Below, piece by piece: positions 6,879 to 16,684 of a stretch of DNA of 64,000 nucleotides. The translations under genes and the position numbers were made by a program. The stretch is from contig JAOARP010000047.1 of NCBI GenBank assembly GCA_025210525.1, positions 496,001 through 560,000 of the forward strand, read 5' to 3'. Position 1 is the first letter of the stretch; each line of letters opens with the position of its first letter. The notes below the pieces were generated by a model. It ran no database searches. It saw nothing but the letters and a program-made list of their open reading frames with translations, and had not been told where the DNA came from. Origin of the DNA: Marinisporobacter sp. (lineage in GTDB: Bacteria; Bacillota; Clostridia; Peptostreptococcales; Thermotaleaceae).

Positions 6879-9605
6879 TTATCTTTTTCTCTTCTCTTTT
6901 GCTTTTAATAACCTTGATGTATCTATTGTGTATTCTTTACGTTTTTCTTTTAGCTCTATCTTTGCCTCTTTTTTCTTATTATCTTTTATCATATGACTTT
7001 CTGATGGTTTTCTATTACCAGAAATACCTCTTGCCTTTTTAACCATCCTATTTTGTTTTAAAGGAATTCTTTTGAATGTTATATTTAATCTTCTCAATGC
7101 AATATCTGAAACAAACAATAGTAAAGCTATAATCATAAGTATTCTAGATAGATCCTTTAATCCATATACAGGGTCTAAATTTTTTTCAAAAACTTCTTTG
7201 GGAGACTCAATAAATTTTCCGTCTGTTTCATATAGGAGTCTTTCCAAATTATTTTTTCTATCTGCAAAATCATATTCCTTAGGGTAATTGATGACCATTC
7301 CTTGCTTTTGTGTATTTACTAAAGAATTATCTTCATATTGATTTACATTGATCATATAAATTCCCTTTTCTAATACATCAAATTCACCTTTATAAGTTCC
7401 AGGACTTATTGGATCAAGCTTTAATTGTATCTTTTGTAGGGATGGTGTAATAATCGTTGCTTTTGTTTCATATCCTTCTTTGAATTCTCCTACGTTTTTT
7501 GCTATGATTTTGCCCTTTTCTCCTACTTTATCTGCCTCTATCTGTAATCTATTATTTTCAGTATTAGAAAATGTCCATTCCATCATATTTTTAAAAAAAG
7601 CAATTCCCTCTTCAGAATGAAGATAATTTCGTGTCCACTTTCCATTTACATCTGATGCCCATGCAACACTTTTTCCTAATCCATACTGCCAAATAGCAAG
7701 AATTGGATCTTCTTGATCACTCACCAAAAGCATATGTGCTCTAGTTTTTGCTGATACACCAATATATCCATCTAAATCTGGAATATTATCCTTTAGAGGA
7801 TTTAAAATATCATGAAAAACACCAACTTTAGGAGTAAATGTCCTATTATTAATATAAGACTTGGATGCAAGAAAAGTTTCTTTTGTGAAAATCTGAGGGA
7901 TTGTGGAAAATTCATCTACAAAATAATATCGCCCGCTTCCACTATCAGCAATTCCTTCAAGAAGGGATGTATCTGCCCCCTCTCCTACTGCTACTGTAGA
8001 TACGGTAATACCTTTCTTTTTCATCTCTTCTATCAAATTTGTATATCCATGTCTTTCAGCCTGTCCATCTGTTAGTAATATAATATGCTTTAGCTTTGTA
8101 TCTGCATCCTTTAATGATTGATAAGCTTCCTCTAATGCTGGAATAATACTTGTTCCTCCACCAGCTTTAATAGTTCCTATGCTTCTTTTGATCTTCTCCT
8201 CATCATCTGTTGAAGATAATGGAACAACCCACTCTTTAGTATCACTAAAAGCAACAACCCCTATTTTGTCCTTAGACTTTAATGAATGAACTGCCTTTAT
8301 TGCAGCTTCTTTGGCAATACTTATTTTCCTTAATCCGTATTGTCCGCCTTCCATACTTCCAGACTTGTCTATCACCAATACAAGTCCTAAATTAGGAACT
8401 TTTCCTTTTACTTTCATTTCCATATCTACAGGTAAAATTTCTTCTAAAGGGGTTTTATAATATCCCCCTAAGGCAAAGCTATTTTCTCCCCCTGTGACGA
8501 AAAGCCCTCCTCCATAATCTCTCACATATACCTTTAAGGTATTTATGAATTCACTATGGATATTTTCTAGAGATACATCACATAGAATAATCGTCTTATA
8601 TTTAGATAATTCTGCAATGCTTTGAGGAGCCTCTTGTGCTTTTTTATAATCTACCTCTAATGCTGTACTTTTTAATATTTTACTAAATTCCCTTCCTCCA
8701 TTGCTTTTTCCATCTATCAATAAAATCTTTGGTTTTCCCTTTACTTCTGTATAGGTTGCATAAGTATTGTTCTCCCTATTTGTATCCTTCTTTGGCGTAA
8801 TCACTACCTTATAAGAACCTAATCCAGTATCTTTTGCTTCATCCTCAAAAATAAAAGAATTCTCACCTTTTTGAACAAATACTTCTTTTTGTCCTACCAT
8901 ACTTCTTCCTGAGTAAAGATCTATTTTAACATTTGTAGCAACATTGCTCCAAATATTTATTTTTATATGAAAGCTTTGATTTTCATATAATGTCTTAGGA
9001 ACCTCTACATTACTCACCTGTACTTCATTTCCTATATTTTCACTCAATCTTAATACTTTAAAATCAATATTTTCCTCTTTCATCAAAAGGGCTTCGTTCA
9101 TGCTATTGCCTATATTTTCTTCTCCATCGGTTAAAAGAACAATCCTCTTTTTGCTATCCTCTGGAATAATACTTCTAGCAATCTTTAAACTATTTTCTAT
9201 ATTTGTATAGTTTTTCCCTGGATTTGTTTGAAATTCTATATGTTTGATATTTCCTGATAGGGGATTCTCTATTTGTGTTTCCTTTCCGAAAGTCAATACC
9301 CCTACCTGATCATTTTTAGAAGTATCCTTTAAAGATTCTTCTATGAAAGCTTTAAAATCCGCCCTATTTTCTAATGTACTTTCTGATAAATCCACTGCAA
9401 ATATGGTGCTCACTTCATCTACATAAGATTTTATATGGAGTCCACTTAAAGAAAGTATTATTAAAACAACGACCACGCTTCTTACTAAAAATAAACTATT
9501 TTTTCTTCTTTGTTCCATTTTAAGCTTTCTTACAAAATAGAATAGGAATATTAAAGAAAACGGAATCAATGACAATAACATTGGATGATTAAATTCAATG
9601 GCCAC
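6879..9605 (-). CDS. Large membrane protein with two VWA domains and a central glutamine-amidotransferase-like domain
   Basis: The 908-residue protein begins with two membrane helices (about 8-25 and 37-55). A first VWA domain has the MIDAS motif DLSES at 72-76 and TDGEEN at 159. A beta-sandwich segment (about 200-285) precedes a class I glutamine-amidotransferase-like fold (291-400; KPKILLIDG, GGGLFVTGGENSF) that lacks an obvious catalytic cysteine. A second VWA domain follows with an intact MIDAS DKSGS at 413-417, GGGTS at 482 and LTDGQAERHG at 511. A membrane helix lies near 835-855, and the tail is very basic (last about 60 residues rich in Lys/Arg). It overlaps the upstream VWA gene by 11 bases. 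The set resembles the MoxR-BatA class of operons, where VWA proteins act with the ATPase in envelope processes; substrate unknown. Confidence 0.85.
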   Translation of the reverse strand: MAIEFNHPMLLSLIPFSLIFLFYFVRKLKMEQRRKNSLFLVRSVVVVLIILSLSGLHIKSYVDEVSTIFAVDLSESTLENRADFKAFIEESLKDTSKNDQVGVLTFGKETQIENPLSGNIKHIEFQTNPGKNYTNIENSLKIARSIIPEDSKKRIVLLTDGEENIGNSMNEALLMKEENIDFKVLRLSENIGNEVQVSNVEVPKTLYENQSFHIKINIWSNVATNVKIDLYSGRSMVGQKEVFVQKGENSFIFEDEAKDTGLGSYKVVITPKKDTNRENNTYATYTEVKGKPKILLIDGKSNGGREFSKILKSTALEVDYKKAQEAPQSIAELSKYKTIILCDVSLENIHSEFINTLKVYVRDYGGGLFVTGGENSFALGGYYKTPLEEILPVDMEMKVKGKVPNLGLVLVIDKSGSMEGGQYGLRKISIAKEAAIKAVHSLKSKDKIGVVAFSDTKEWVVPLSSTDDEEKIKRSIGTIKAGGGTSIIPALEEAYQSLKDADTKLKHIILLTDGQAERHGYTNLIEEMKKKGITVSTVAVGEGADTSLLEGIADSGSGRYYFVDEFSTIPQIFTKETFLASKSYINNRTFTPKVGVFHDILNPLKDNIPDLDGYIGVSAKTRAHMLLVSDQEDPILAIWQYGLGKSVAWASDVNGKWTRNYLHSEEGIAFFKNMMEWTFSNTENNRLQIEADKVGEKGKIIAKNVGEFKEGYETKATIITPSLQKIQLKLDPISPGTYKGEFDVLEKGIYMINVNQYEDNSLVNTQKQGMVINYPKEYDFADRKNNLERLLYETDGKFIESPKEVFEKNLDPVYGLKDLSRILMIIALLLFVSDIALRRLNITFKRIPLKQNRMVKKARGISGNRKPSESHMIKDNKKKEAKIELKEKRKEYTIDTSRLLKAKEKRKR

Positions 9606-11388
9606 GATGATACACCACCCATTCTACTAAAAGTAAGATTAATACAATCCATAAAAAGATATTTTTAAAATTTCTTCCTGCTTTGATTGGCTCTTTATTT
9701 TCCTCTGTTTTATTCTTATCTTCATGCACAAAGCTTATATCTGATTCCTTCTTTGTATCTATATTTGCTACAAAATAATTTTCAAATTGCTCTTCACCAT
9801 ACCTTTGTTTGATCGTATAAACACCTACTTCATGGGTGTCTTTAAATGGATATATTGGAAAAGGTGGTCCTATTTTTAATTCTTCTCCCTTAGGGCTTTT
9901 CACAAAAACTTCTTCACTTTTTGGAAGGACATCAATATCAATATAATTTCCTGCTACTATTTCTGTTTTTTCCTGTCTATTTAAGCTTAAAGCTTCTTCT
10001 AATAAATTTTGTATAAAAATAGGAAAATCAACCTTTAATGGGAAATCTGTATTATGAAGATCAAAGCCTACTACAACTATTTTTTGATTATCCTTTTTTC
10101 CCTTTATCATAATAGGTTCATCCTCTGAAAATAATATAGGCTTTGCCCATTTAGGAACGACTAGTTCTTTTACTTCACCCACCGTAAAATCAAAATCCAC
10201 AGAAGTGAACAAGGAATCATTTTCTTGCTTTAATCTTCCTCCTTGGCCTTTCCCTTTTACACGGCTAATACTATTGTCAGTTGGTGGATTAAATAAAATG
10301 ATATTCCCATCCTTTGGTAAGTTTTTAGGCAATAACCCGTCATAAACATAAAGATCATATCCTGATAAATCTTCTAATGCTTCATTAGATTTATAAAGAT
10401 TCACATTTTTATTGATGGCAATAGCTTTTTCTAAGAATATATTTTGTTTACTCGTTAAAAGTACCTTACTAGAAGGATTGGTGTGTACAACATGATACCT
10501 TATATTATCTACTTTCAAGCTATCCTCTATATCTACTTCTGCTTTTAAGACATTTACCTCTTTAGGTATTTTTCTAAAATAATAAGGCTTTTTTTCCTTT
10601 CCTTTTAGCTCAATAGCTACTATGTCAAAAATATTGTTATCTGTATAAAGCAATAAATCTCCTTTGAAAGCTTCATCTGAAAAATTTGTTACGTTGATCA
10701 GTACGCTCATTCCTTCTTCATCCATGGTATGGGATATATTTTCAATGGCTATATTTCTTCCATCTCCACGAATATTTTTCACCATCATGTTTGAGAGGGG
10801 TTTTAGTACTCCTTTGTCTGTATAGTAAATGATTTTATGATTTTTATCTTGCCTCATAGCTTTTATCATTTTCATGGCTTCTTCTACATGATCACTACCA
10901 TTCCCAACTTGAATATCTTTTAATTTTCTTTTTAGTAATCCTTTATCCTTTGTTTTTGCAACAATTTGAGAAGTGTTTTCTACCGTCATAAGAGTTACAT
11001 ACGTATTTGGACTTAAATCATTTATAAGTCTTTCGATCTCCTCTTTGGCTGTATTGAATCTACTTTCTCCCACATCTACACTTTGCATACTAGCAGACTT
11101 GTCTAGCATAATGATTATATTTTCTCCATGAGCTTTAGTGGATAAAATATAAGGATTAGCTAAAAATAGAACCACACACAAAGTAATCAAGAGCTGTAAG
11201 AATAATAGGATATTTTTTCTTAATTTCTGCCAAGGCTTATTTGCCTCCATATCTCTTAAAGCTTTTTCCCAAAGATAAGTACTTGGTACTTTTTTCTCTT
11301 TATGCTGCTTTTTCAATAAATACATCAATATAATAGGTACGCCTGCCAATAAATAAAAAAAAGACAAGGGCGAATAAAATTTCATCAT
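9595..11388 (-). CDS. BatA-type membrane protein with VWA domain
   Basis: The 597-residue protein starts with the characteristic BatA N-terminus: a membrane helix (6-25), a basic linker with PWQKLRKN, and a second helix (57-78). The VWA domain follows at about 90-250 with MIDAS residues in DKSAS (96-100). The C-terminal half is predicted to be extracytoplasmic beta-sandwich, and a last membrane helix lies at about 573-592. The next gene upstream ends two bases before this start and the downstream gene overlaps by 11 bases, so translation is probably coupled. It most likely works as a metal-dependent protein-binding subunit with the MoxR ATPase encoded three genes earlier in the transcript order. 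Confidence 0.85.
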   Translation of the reverse strand: MMKFYSPLSFFYLLAGVPIILMYLLKKQHKEKKVPSTYLWEKALRDMEANKPWQKLRKNILLFLQLLITLCVVLFLANPYILSTKAHGENIIIMLDKSASMQSVDVGESRFNTAKEEIERLINDLSPNTYVTLMTVENTSQIVAKTKDKGLLKRKLKDIQVGNGSDHVEEAMKMIKAMRQDKNHKIIYYTDKGVLKPLSNMMVKNIRGDGRNIAIENISHTMDEEGMSVLINVTNFSDEAFKGDLLLYTDNNIFDIVAIELKGKEKKPYYFRKIPKEVNVLKAEVDIEDSLKVDNIRYHVVHTNPSSKVLLTSKQNIFLEKAIAINKNVNLYKSNEALEDLSGYDLYVYDGLLPKNLPKDGNIILFNPPTDNSISRVKGKGQGGRLKQENDSLFTSVDFDFTVGEVKELVVPKWAKPILFSEDEPIMIKGKKDNQKIVVVGFDLHNTDFPLKVDFPIFIQNLLEEALSLNRQEKTEIVAGNYIDIDVLPKSEEVFVKSPKGEELKIGPPFPIYPFKDTHEVGVYTIKQRYGEEQFENYFVANIDTKKESDISFVHEDKNKTEENKEPIKAGRNFKNIFLWIVLILLLVEWVVYHRGH

Positions 11389-11389
11389 C

Positions 11390-12259
11390 TCACCTCAAAA
11401 TCCCATGCTTAACCAATCGGTCAAACAGCATTTCCTCTATAGAAAGCTCATTAGATAAAAGAATATATTTCCCGCCATACTTTCTACAGCTTTCCTTATT
11501 CTTCACAATAAAATTTTTCAATGTTTTTTCATAAGCTTTTAAAACAGAATTTGTTATGGATAAATCCTTTTCTTCCTCTGTTTCGCTATCGATAAATCTT
11601 AAATCCCCTTTTAGATCAGGTTCTAATTCATCTTTACTTAAAACATGTAATACAATGACTGTCTGATTCATATATGCTAAATACTTAATAGCTTCTTCAA
11701 CATCCTCACTATATAAATCAGATACGATAATGGTGATTCCTTTTTTATAATTTCTTTTCTTGATCAATTGAAATAAGTCATTTTTACTTAGGGAGCTTGC
11801 ATTTTCTATATGCTTTAATAATTGTCCAAAAACATTTTTTCCATTAAAATAACCTGTATCTGTTAATTCATGGTCCCCATTACTATAGATCTTTACTGCA
11901 TCTAAATGGGATAAGCTTATATAAGAAAGAGCAGCAGCTATTCTTTTTGCAATGAACGACTTTTTAGGATTTCCAAAATCCATTGAACAAGATGTATCTA
12001 AAAAAATATTCACCTTAGCTTGTCTTTCTTCTTCAAAAACTTTTACATAAAGCTTTTGAAATCTTCCATAAGCGTTCCAATCAATTTTTCTAAAGTCATC
12101 TCCTAAAGCATATTCTTTGTAATCCGAAAATTCCATAGAGGAACCCTTTGCATTTGATTTTCTTCCTCCATTATAACCTTGACTCTGTAATATATTTGTA
12201 TTGAGCTTGAATCTCTCAAGCTTTTTTAAAAGAATATGATCTATAATTTTATTTTCCAT
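11390..12259 (-). CDS. DUF58 domain protein
   Basis: The 289-residue soluble protein contains the DUF58 hallmark GSSMEFSDYKEYALGDDFRKIDWNAYGR split over residues 40-67, then a VWA-like half with DTSCSMDFG (about 88-96). DUF58 proteins are almost always encoded directly after a MoxR ATPase, as here, where it overlaps the MoxR gene by 11 bases. The molecular role of DUF58 is not settled; a partner or substrate adaptor for MoxR is the usual proposal. Confidence 0.9.
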   Translation of the reverse strand: MENKIIDHILLKKLERFKLNTNILQSQGYNGGRKSNAKGSSMEFSDYKEYALGDDFRKIDWNAYGRFQKLYVKVFEEERQAKVNIFLDTSCSMDFGNPKKSFIAKRIAAALSYISLSHLDAVKIYSNGDHELTDTGYFNGKNVFGQLLKHIENASSLSKNDLFQLIKKRNYKKGITIIVSDLYSEDVEEAIKYLAYMNQTVIVLHVLSKDELEPDLKGDLRFIDSETEEEKDLSITNSVLKAYEKTLKNFIVKNKESCRKYGGKYILLSNELSIEEMLFDRLVKHGILR

Positions 12260-13235
12260 GAGGATCTTTCCTTTGTATATCTTCCATGAGTTCTTTTATA
12301 ATATGATCACTGCTAATATTCTCACTCCTAGCTTCAAAATTTAATAATATTCTATGTCTTAATACAGGATACGCCATTTTTTTGATATCCTCAAAAGAAA
12401 CATTATACCTTCCTTGTATCAACGCTCTTACCCTAGCAGCCTTAATAATGGCCTGAGCCCCTCTAGGACTTGAACCAAATTGGATATATTTTTTTGTTAT
12501 TTCAGGAGCATTTTCACTTTCAGGATGAGTGCTTATAATGATTTTCATAGCATAATCTAAAACAGGCTTGGCTATAGGAATTTCCTTTGCTATATCCATC
12601 ATTTTAATAAGGTCATTACCATCTGTTGCTTTTTCAATTACTTCTTGTTCTTTATTAGTTGTAAGGGCCACAATATCTGTAAGCTCCTCTAGGGATGGAA
12701 ATTTTACATCTAATTTAAATAAAAATCTATCCATCTGTGCTTCTGGTAGAGGATAAGTCCCTTCCATTTCTATAGGGTTTTGAGTAGCAAGGACAAAAAA
12801 TGGTTTCGGCAAAATATGTGTTTTGTTCCCTACTGTAACAGTTTTTTCCTGCATGGCTTCAAGCATAGCACTTTGTGTTTTAGGAGTTGCACGATTGATC
12901 TCATCTGCTAAAACAATATTGCTAAATACAGGGCCTTGCTGAAAAGAAAATTGACTATTGTTTATAATATTGGTTCCTACTACATCTGCAGGCATTAAAT
13001 CTGGTGTAAATTGTATTCTTGAAAAATTAAGGTCAAGTACCTTTCCAATAGTCTTTACTAATTGGGTTTTTCCAAGACCCGGTACCCCTTCTAATAGAAC
13101 ATTTCCCTCACATAAAATAGCAATGAGTATTTGATCAATAATCTCTTTTTGACCTATAATCCCTTTACTGATTTCAGCTCTTATTTTGTCTATTTTATCA
13201 ATAAAATCTTTAATATCCTTTTCTGTAATATCCAT
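12249..13235 (-). CDS. MoxR-family AAA+ ATPase
   Basis: The 328-residue protein shows Walker A GVPGLGKT at 50-57, Walker B with LADEINRA (Asp111-Glu112), the sensor region LATQNPIEMEGTYPLPEAQMDRF typical of MoxR (split around residues 155-177), and SPRGAQA as sensor 2. MoxR ATPases are chaperone-like and help assemble or activate protein complexes in cooperation with VWA proteins. A GGAGGG ribosome site precedes the ATG. It begins 29 bases after the 3' end of the extended coiled-coil reading frame, within the same operon. Confidence 0.93.
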   Translation of the reverse strand: MDITEKDIKDFIDKIDKIRAEISKGIIGQKEIIDQILIAILCEGNVLLEGVPGLGKTQLVKTIGKVLDLNFSRIQFTPDLMPADVVGTNIINNSQFSFQQGPVFSNIVLADEINRATPKTQSAMLEAMQEKTVTVGNKTHILPKPFFVLATQNPIEMEGTYPLPEAQMDRFLFKLDVKFPSLEELTDIVALTTNKEQEVIEKATDGNDLIKMMDIAKEIPIAKPVLDYAMKIIISTHPESENAPEITKKYIQFGSSPRGAQAIIKAARVRALIQGRYNVSFEDIKKMAYPVLRHRILLNFEARSENISSDHIIKELMEDIQRKDPHGK

Positions 13236-13264
13236 TTTTACCCTCCAACTAATTCTCGAATATT

Positions 13265-14914
13265 TTATTGTTCCAACTCAGTAAAATAAGTTTTTACAAT
13301 CTCCTTCATATTTTCAGGGATTTCTTTTGTACGAAGCTCCTCATAAGCCCCTTCTTTATAATTTTTTAGTACCTCTTGATAATTTATTGATTCACCTAAT
13401 GTATCTCCAAATTTTTTCACTTGGGTAAAATCTTCTCGTCCGTTCTCATTAAGATTTCCTTTTATTTGTGAACTTTCCCCTTGTCCTCTAGATTTGGATG
13501 TGAATATTTCCTCATATTCCTTTTCTTCTGTAGAGCCTCCTGTAGATGAACCATTCCCACCTTTTCCTGATCCCTTTTTACCCGTTCCTTGCTGATTTTT
13601 ATTTGTACTATTTCCATTTCCATTATTATTTCCTGTATTGCTTTCACACTGACCAGTGCTTTGTCCACTGCTACTTCAGGTGCCCCCACTGTTCTTATTA
13701 GTCGAATTATTATTTTTTGTTTGTTGATTATTTCTATTTTGGTCTGTCTTTGAATCTGAATTGTTTTTTGTATTTTGATCTGTATTTTGAGATACTACTT
13801 TTTCAATTTCCTCTAATTGCTTCGTCAATTGATTGACACTACCTGATACATTGCCATCCTTCATAAGATTATTGAATGTATCATTCAAAGCATTTAAGCT
13901 TTCCTTTAGCTGTTCATCTAAAAGATTCTCATTAATACTTTGTGCCACAGCATCAGATAATTCTTTAAAGCGTTTAGCTAGTTCTTTATTATTTTTCAAG
14001 TTTTTAGCTAATTTTTCTAATTCTTTTGCCTTTTTTTCTAAATCTTCTTTACTCATATTTTTAAGTTGATTCTTCATGTCATTGATAGCTTTTGTAAGCT
14101 CCTTTGAGTCTTTATTCTTTATACTTTGTGCTAATTTTTTTGTGAAATCATGATCAGATAGCTTTTTTGTAATTTCATCTATTTTCTTATCTTGAATATT
14201 TTTCTTAATCTTTTCTATTTCCTTTTTTGTTTTAACAATTTGTTTTTGTAGTTCCTTTGTGTTTTCTGGGTTTTTCATTTTTTCTTTAAGCTCTTTTAAA
14301 TTCTTTTCTATTTCTTTTTTATCTTCTTCTCTAAGAACATGATCCTTTTTTATTTCCTTTTCTACTTGAATGATTTTTTTCTTCTGTTCCTCTATTTTTT
14401 CTCTATTATTTTCTATGGTTCTTGCTCTCATCACTGATTGAGTAGGAATAAACCCTACTAATAGAGTTCCTAACATAAAGATTCCTACCAATAGCATGAT
14501 TTTCTTTGGAAAAATAATAGGCATCTTTTTTCGTAGATCCCATTTTTTGAGATGCTTTATTGCATCTTCTTTTTGAAGCTTCGCAATAATTGTATTTTCT
14601 CCTTTAAGATTCAAAGCTGTAATGGTTCTTTCTTCAAGACCCTTTTCATCTACTAAGAGTGCTGTATCTTCAAAGGAAGGTCTTTTATGCAAAAAATATA
14701 AAAAGCTTAATATGATACTAGCCGCTGAAATCCCTAAAAGCTTTTTCCCGACAAAAACTATTGGAAAAAACCTTGAAAAAATCATGATCATAAGAGAAAT
14801 ACTAGCCCCCACCAATAATCCGTAAAACAAAATAGCAATATATTTATTGAAACAAAATCGAACTCTTATGGGCTTTAAAAGTTCCATTATTTTTTTATCA
14901 AGCATTTTTTTCAT
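13265..14914 (-). CDS. Coiled-coil membrane protein interrupted by an in-frame UGA
   Basis: The first open segment (13676-14914, 412 residues) has membrane helices at about 25-50, 57-72 and 148-166, then a long charged coiled coil (about 170-370, E/K-rich heptads) and an Asn/Ser/Gly-rich linker. It stops at TGA (13678-13676). Reading past that TGA in the same frame gives 136 further codons with no stop until TAA at 13265-13267: first a Ser/Gly/Asn linker continuing the same composition, then a folded-looking end containing YQEVLKNYKEGAYEEL and IPENMKEIVKTYF. That end resembles the conserved C-terminus of proteins in MoxR/VWA operons. No good start codon or ribosome site lies between the TGA and this end. 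So either the gene is nonsense-mutated (GGA to TGA is one change), or the UGA is read through or decoded. Overlaps the permease gene by 17 bases. Confidence 0.75.
13646..13678 (-). other. In-frame UGA followed by SECIS-like hairpin
   Basis: The UGA occupies 13678-13676. Twenty-one bases after it the minus strand can form GCACT-GGTC-AGTGT (13659-13646), a five-pair stem (one G-U) with loop GGUC. A loop beginning with G, 16-37 bases after UGA, is what the published bacterial SECIS consensus asks for. A competing hairpin CAGTG / CACTG overlaps it. The short stem could arise by chance. Confidence 0.3.
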
Positions 14915-15761
14915 CCTTTTTCCTTAATCTAAATTTAAATTGTTTCATTGGATTAATTCTCAAAGATGTAAGATATAAAAGTATACACGAAACAATTAAA
15001 TCAAAACTCATATTTAAATACATTGGTTTTAAAACTGAACCCTTTACCCCTAAGTTTCTAAACAAATCAAAACTTTCTCCAAGCTGATAATCTAATATAG
15101 CACTCAGTCCTGAAAATGGGTTCATATATAATAAAGAAACCATTCCTGTGCCAGTCATCTTATACCCATGAAATTCATACCATAAGCCTACAATAATAAA
15201 GGTTCCTATGGATAAGAATAAAATAACCAACCCACTTACAATAATAGCCGTAACCGTTCTTTTAAAAATAGAAGAGGTAAAAATACCAATGCTTCCAAAC
15301 AATATGGCTGTGATCATATAAAAACCATACAAAAGTAGAATATTATAAAGGTCTACTCCTCCAAATAAAGAAATAATGCTAACAATAGGAATAGATACGA
15401 TTAGCAGTAGTATCATCTTAGAAAGAGCTGCCCATAGCTTTCCTAAAACAATAGAAATACTTGACAATCTCGTACAAATCAATAAATCAAAAGTTCTTCT
15501 TTGCTTTTCTCCTGATATACCACTAGCTGTTGTAGAAGGCACGATTACGCCTATTAAAACTAATTGAAGGATTGTAATGGCAAAATACATTCCTTGAAGA
15601 GAACTAGGTCGAAAGCCTCTATAATATTGATACGATGAAAAGGACTCCATGAATACAATAAATAGTAGTCCTGCTAGTAATAGTGAATATACCGTGATCA
15701 TAGCAGGCATTCTCCAAGTTCTCATACTTGTTTTTAATTCCTTTTTTAGTACTGGATTCAT
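14898..15761 (-). CDS. ABC-2 type transporter permease
   Basis: A 287-residue protein with six predicted membrane helices and the ABC-2 pattern: an early MITVYSLLLAGLLFIVF helix, the motif SGISGEKQRRTFDLLICTRL (about residues 83-102) where the coupling helix sits, and four further helices. Its start overlaps the ATPase gene stop by four bases (ATGA type), so the two form one exporter. In this operon the exporter may move an envelope component or a peptide; the cargo is unknown. Confidence 0.88.
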   Translation of the reverse strand: MNPVLKKELKTSMRTWRMPAMITVYSLLLAGLLFIVFMESFSSYQYYRGFRPSSLQGMYFAITILQLVLIGVIVPSTTASGISGEKQRRTFDLLICTRLSSISIVLGKLWAALSKMILLLIVSIPIVSIISLFGGVDLYNILLLYGFYMITAILFGSIGIFTSSIFKRTVTAIIVSGLVILFLSIGTFIIVGLWYEFHGYKMTGTGMVSLLYMNPFSGLSAILDYQLGESFDLFRNLGVKGSVLKPMYLNMSFDLIVSCILLYLTSLRINPMKQFKFRLRKKDEKNA

Positions 15762-16684
15762 TCTGCATCCCCCTTAGTAACTTTCATGAATATTTCTTCT
15801 AGATTACTTTCAATAGGACTAAAAGAAGTAACCAATAGATCATTACTGATTAGCTTTTTAATAATCTTTGCCGTATCCTTCTCTTCTCCTTCAAAGGAAA
15901 TCTCTATATGCTTTTCATCTGTAAAAACTTCATTAACCAAAGGTTCTTCTTTTAATAAAGTAACCGCTCTTTCTATATTCTCTAATACTTTTATTTTTAT
16001 AAGGTTACTATTTGAAGCTTTTCTCATGATTTTATCCACAGGTCCAATTTGTACAATTTCTCCATTTTCAATGATTCCTATGCTATCACAAAGCTCTGCT
16101 AACTCTGATAAGATATGAGAGCTGATTAAAATAGTCTTTCCCATTCTTTTTAGTTCTTTTAAAATTTCTTTCATCTGAACCCTTGCCCTTGGGTCCATCC
16201 CTGATGCTGGCTCATCAAGAATCAATAATTTAGGGTTATGAATAAGGCTCCTAGCAAGACAAAGTCTTTGCTTCATCCCTCTGGATAAAGAATCTACATA
16301 AGCTTCCCTCTTATGGGTAAGGTCTACTAAAGCTAATAAATCATCTATCGTATTTTTTATTTCATCCTTTGAAAGCCCTGCCACATCTCCATAAAATTCA
16401 AGATACTCAATAGCCTTTAAATTATCATATACACCAAAGAAGTCTGGCATATATCCTATTCTTTCTCGAATTCCTTTTAAATCCTTCGAAAGGTCTACTC
16501 CATCCAAATAAATTTCTCCCGAATCAGGCTTTAAGAGGGTGGCAATCATTTTCATAGTTGTTGTCTTCCCAGCACCATTTGGTCCTACAAAACCAAATAT
16601 TTCTCCTTCCTTAATCTCTAAGGAAAGATGATTGACTGCTTTAAATTTTCCGTAGCTTTTTGTTAAATTTTCAATTTTTAGCAT
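15758..16684 (-). CDS. ABC transporter ATP-binding protein
   Basis: The 308-residue protein has Walker A GPNGAGKTT (about 34-42), Q-loop-equivalent GYMPDFFGVY, signature LSRGMKQRL (about 136-144), Walker B LLILDEPASGMD (about 155-166) and switch His in ISSHILSEL. The C-terminal 80 residues form the regulatory extension seen in ABC-2 exporters of the CcmA/NatA type. It starts one base before the 766-residue gene ends and overlaps the permease gene by four bases. Confidence 0.93.
   Translation of the reverse strand: MLKIENLTKSYGKFKAVNHLSLEIKEGEIFGFVGPNGAGKTTTMKMIATLLKPDSGEIYLDGVDLSKDLKGIRERIGYMPDFFGVYDNLKAIEYLEFYGDVAGLSKDEIKNTIDDLLALVDLTHKREAYVDSLSRGMKQRLCLARSLIHNPKLLILDEPASGMDPRARVQMKEILKELKRMGKTILISSHILSELAELCDSIGIIENGEIVQIGPVDKIMRKASNSNLIKIKVLENIERAVTLLKEEPLVNEVFTDEKHIEISFEGEEKDTAKIIKKLISNDLLVTSFSPIESNLEEIFMKVTKGDAE

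Noticed and set aside
13462-13689. A 75-codon minus-strand frame across the linker of the coiled-coil gene
   Set aside because: It is in a different frame from both the upstream coding segment and the in-frame continuation; the continuation has sensible composition and a conserved-looking end, so this frame is a shadow.
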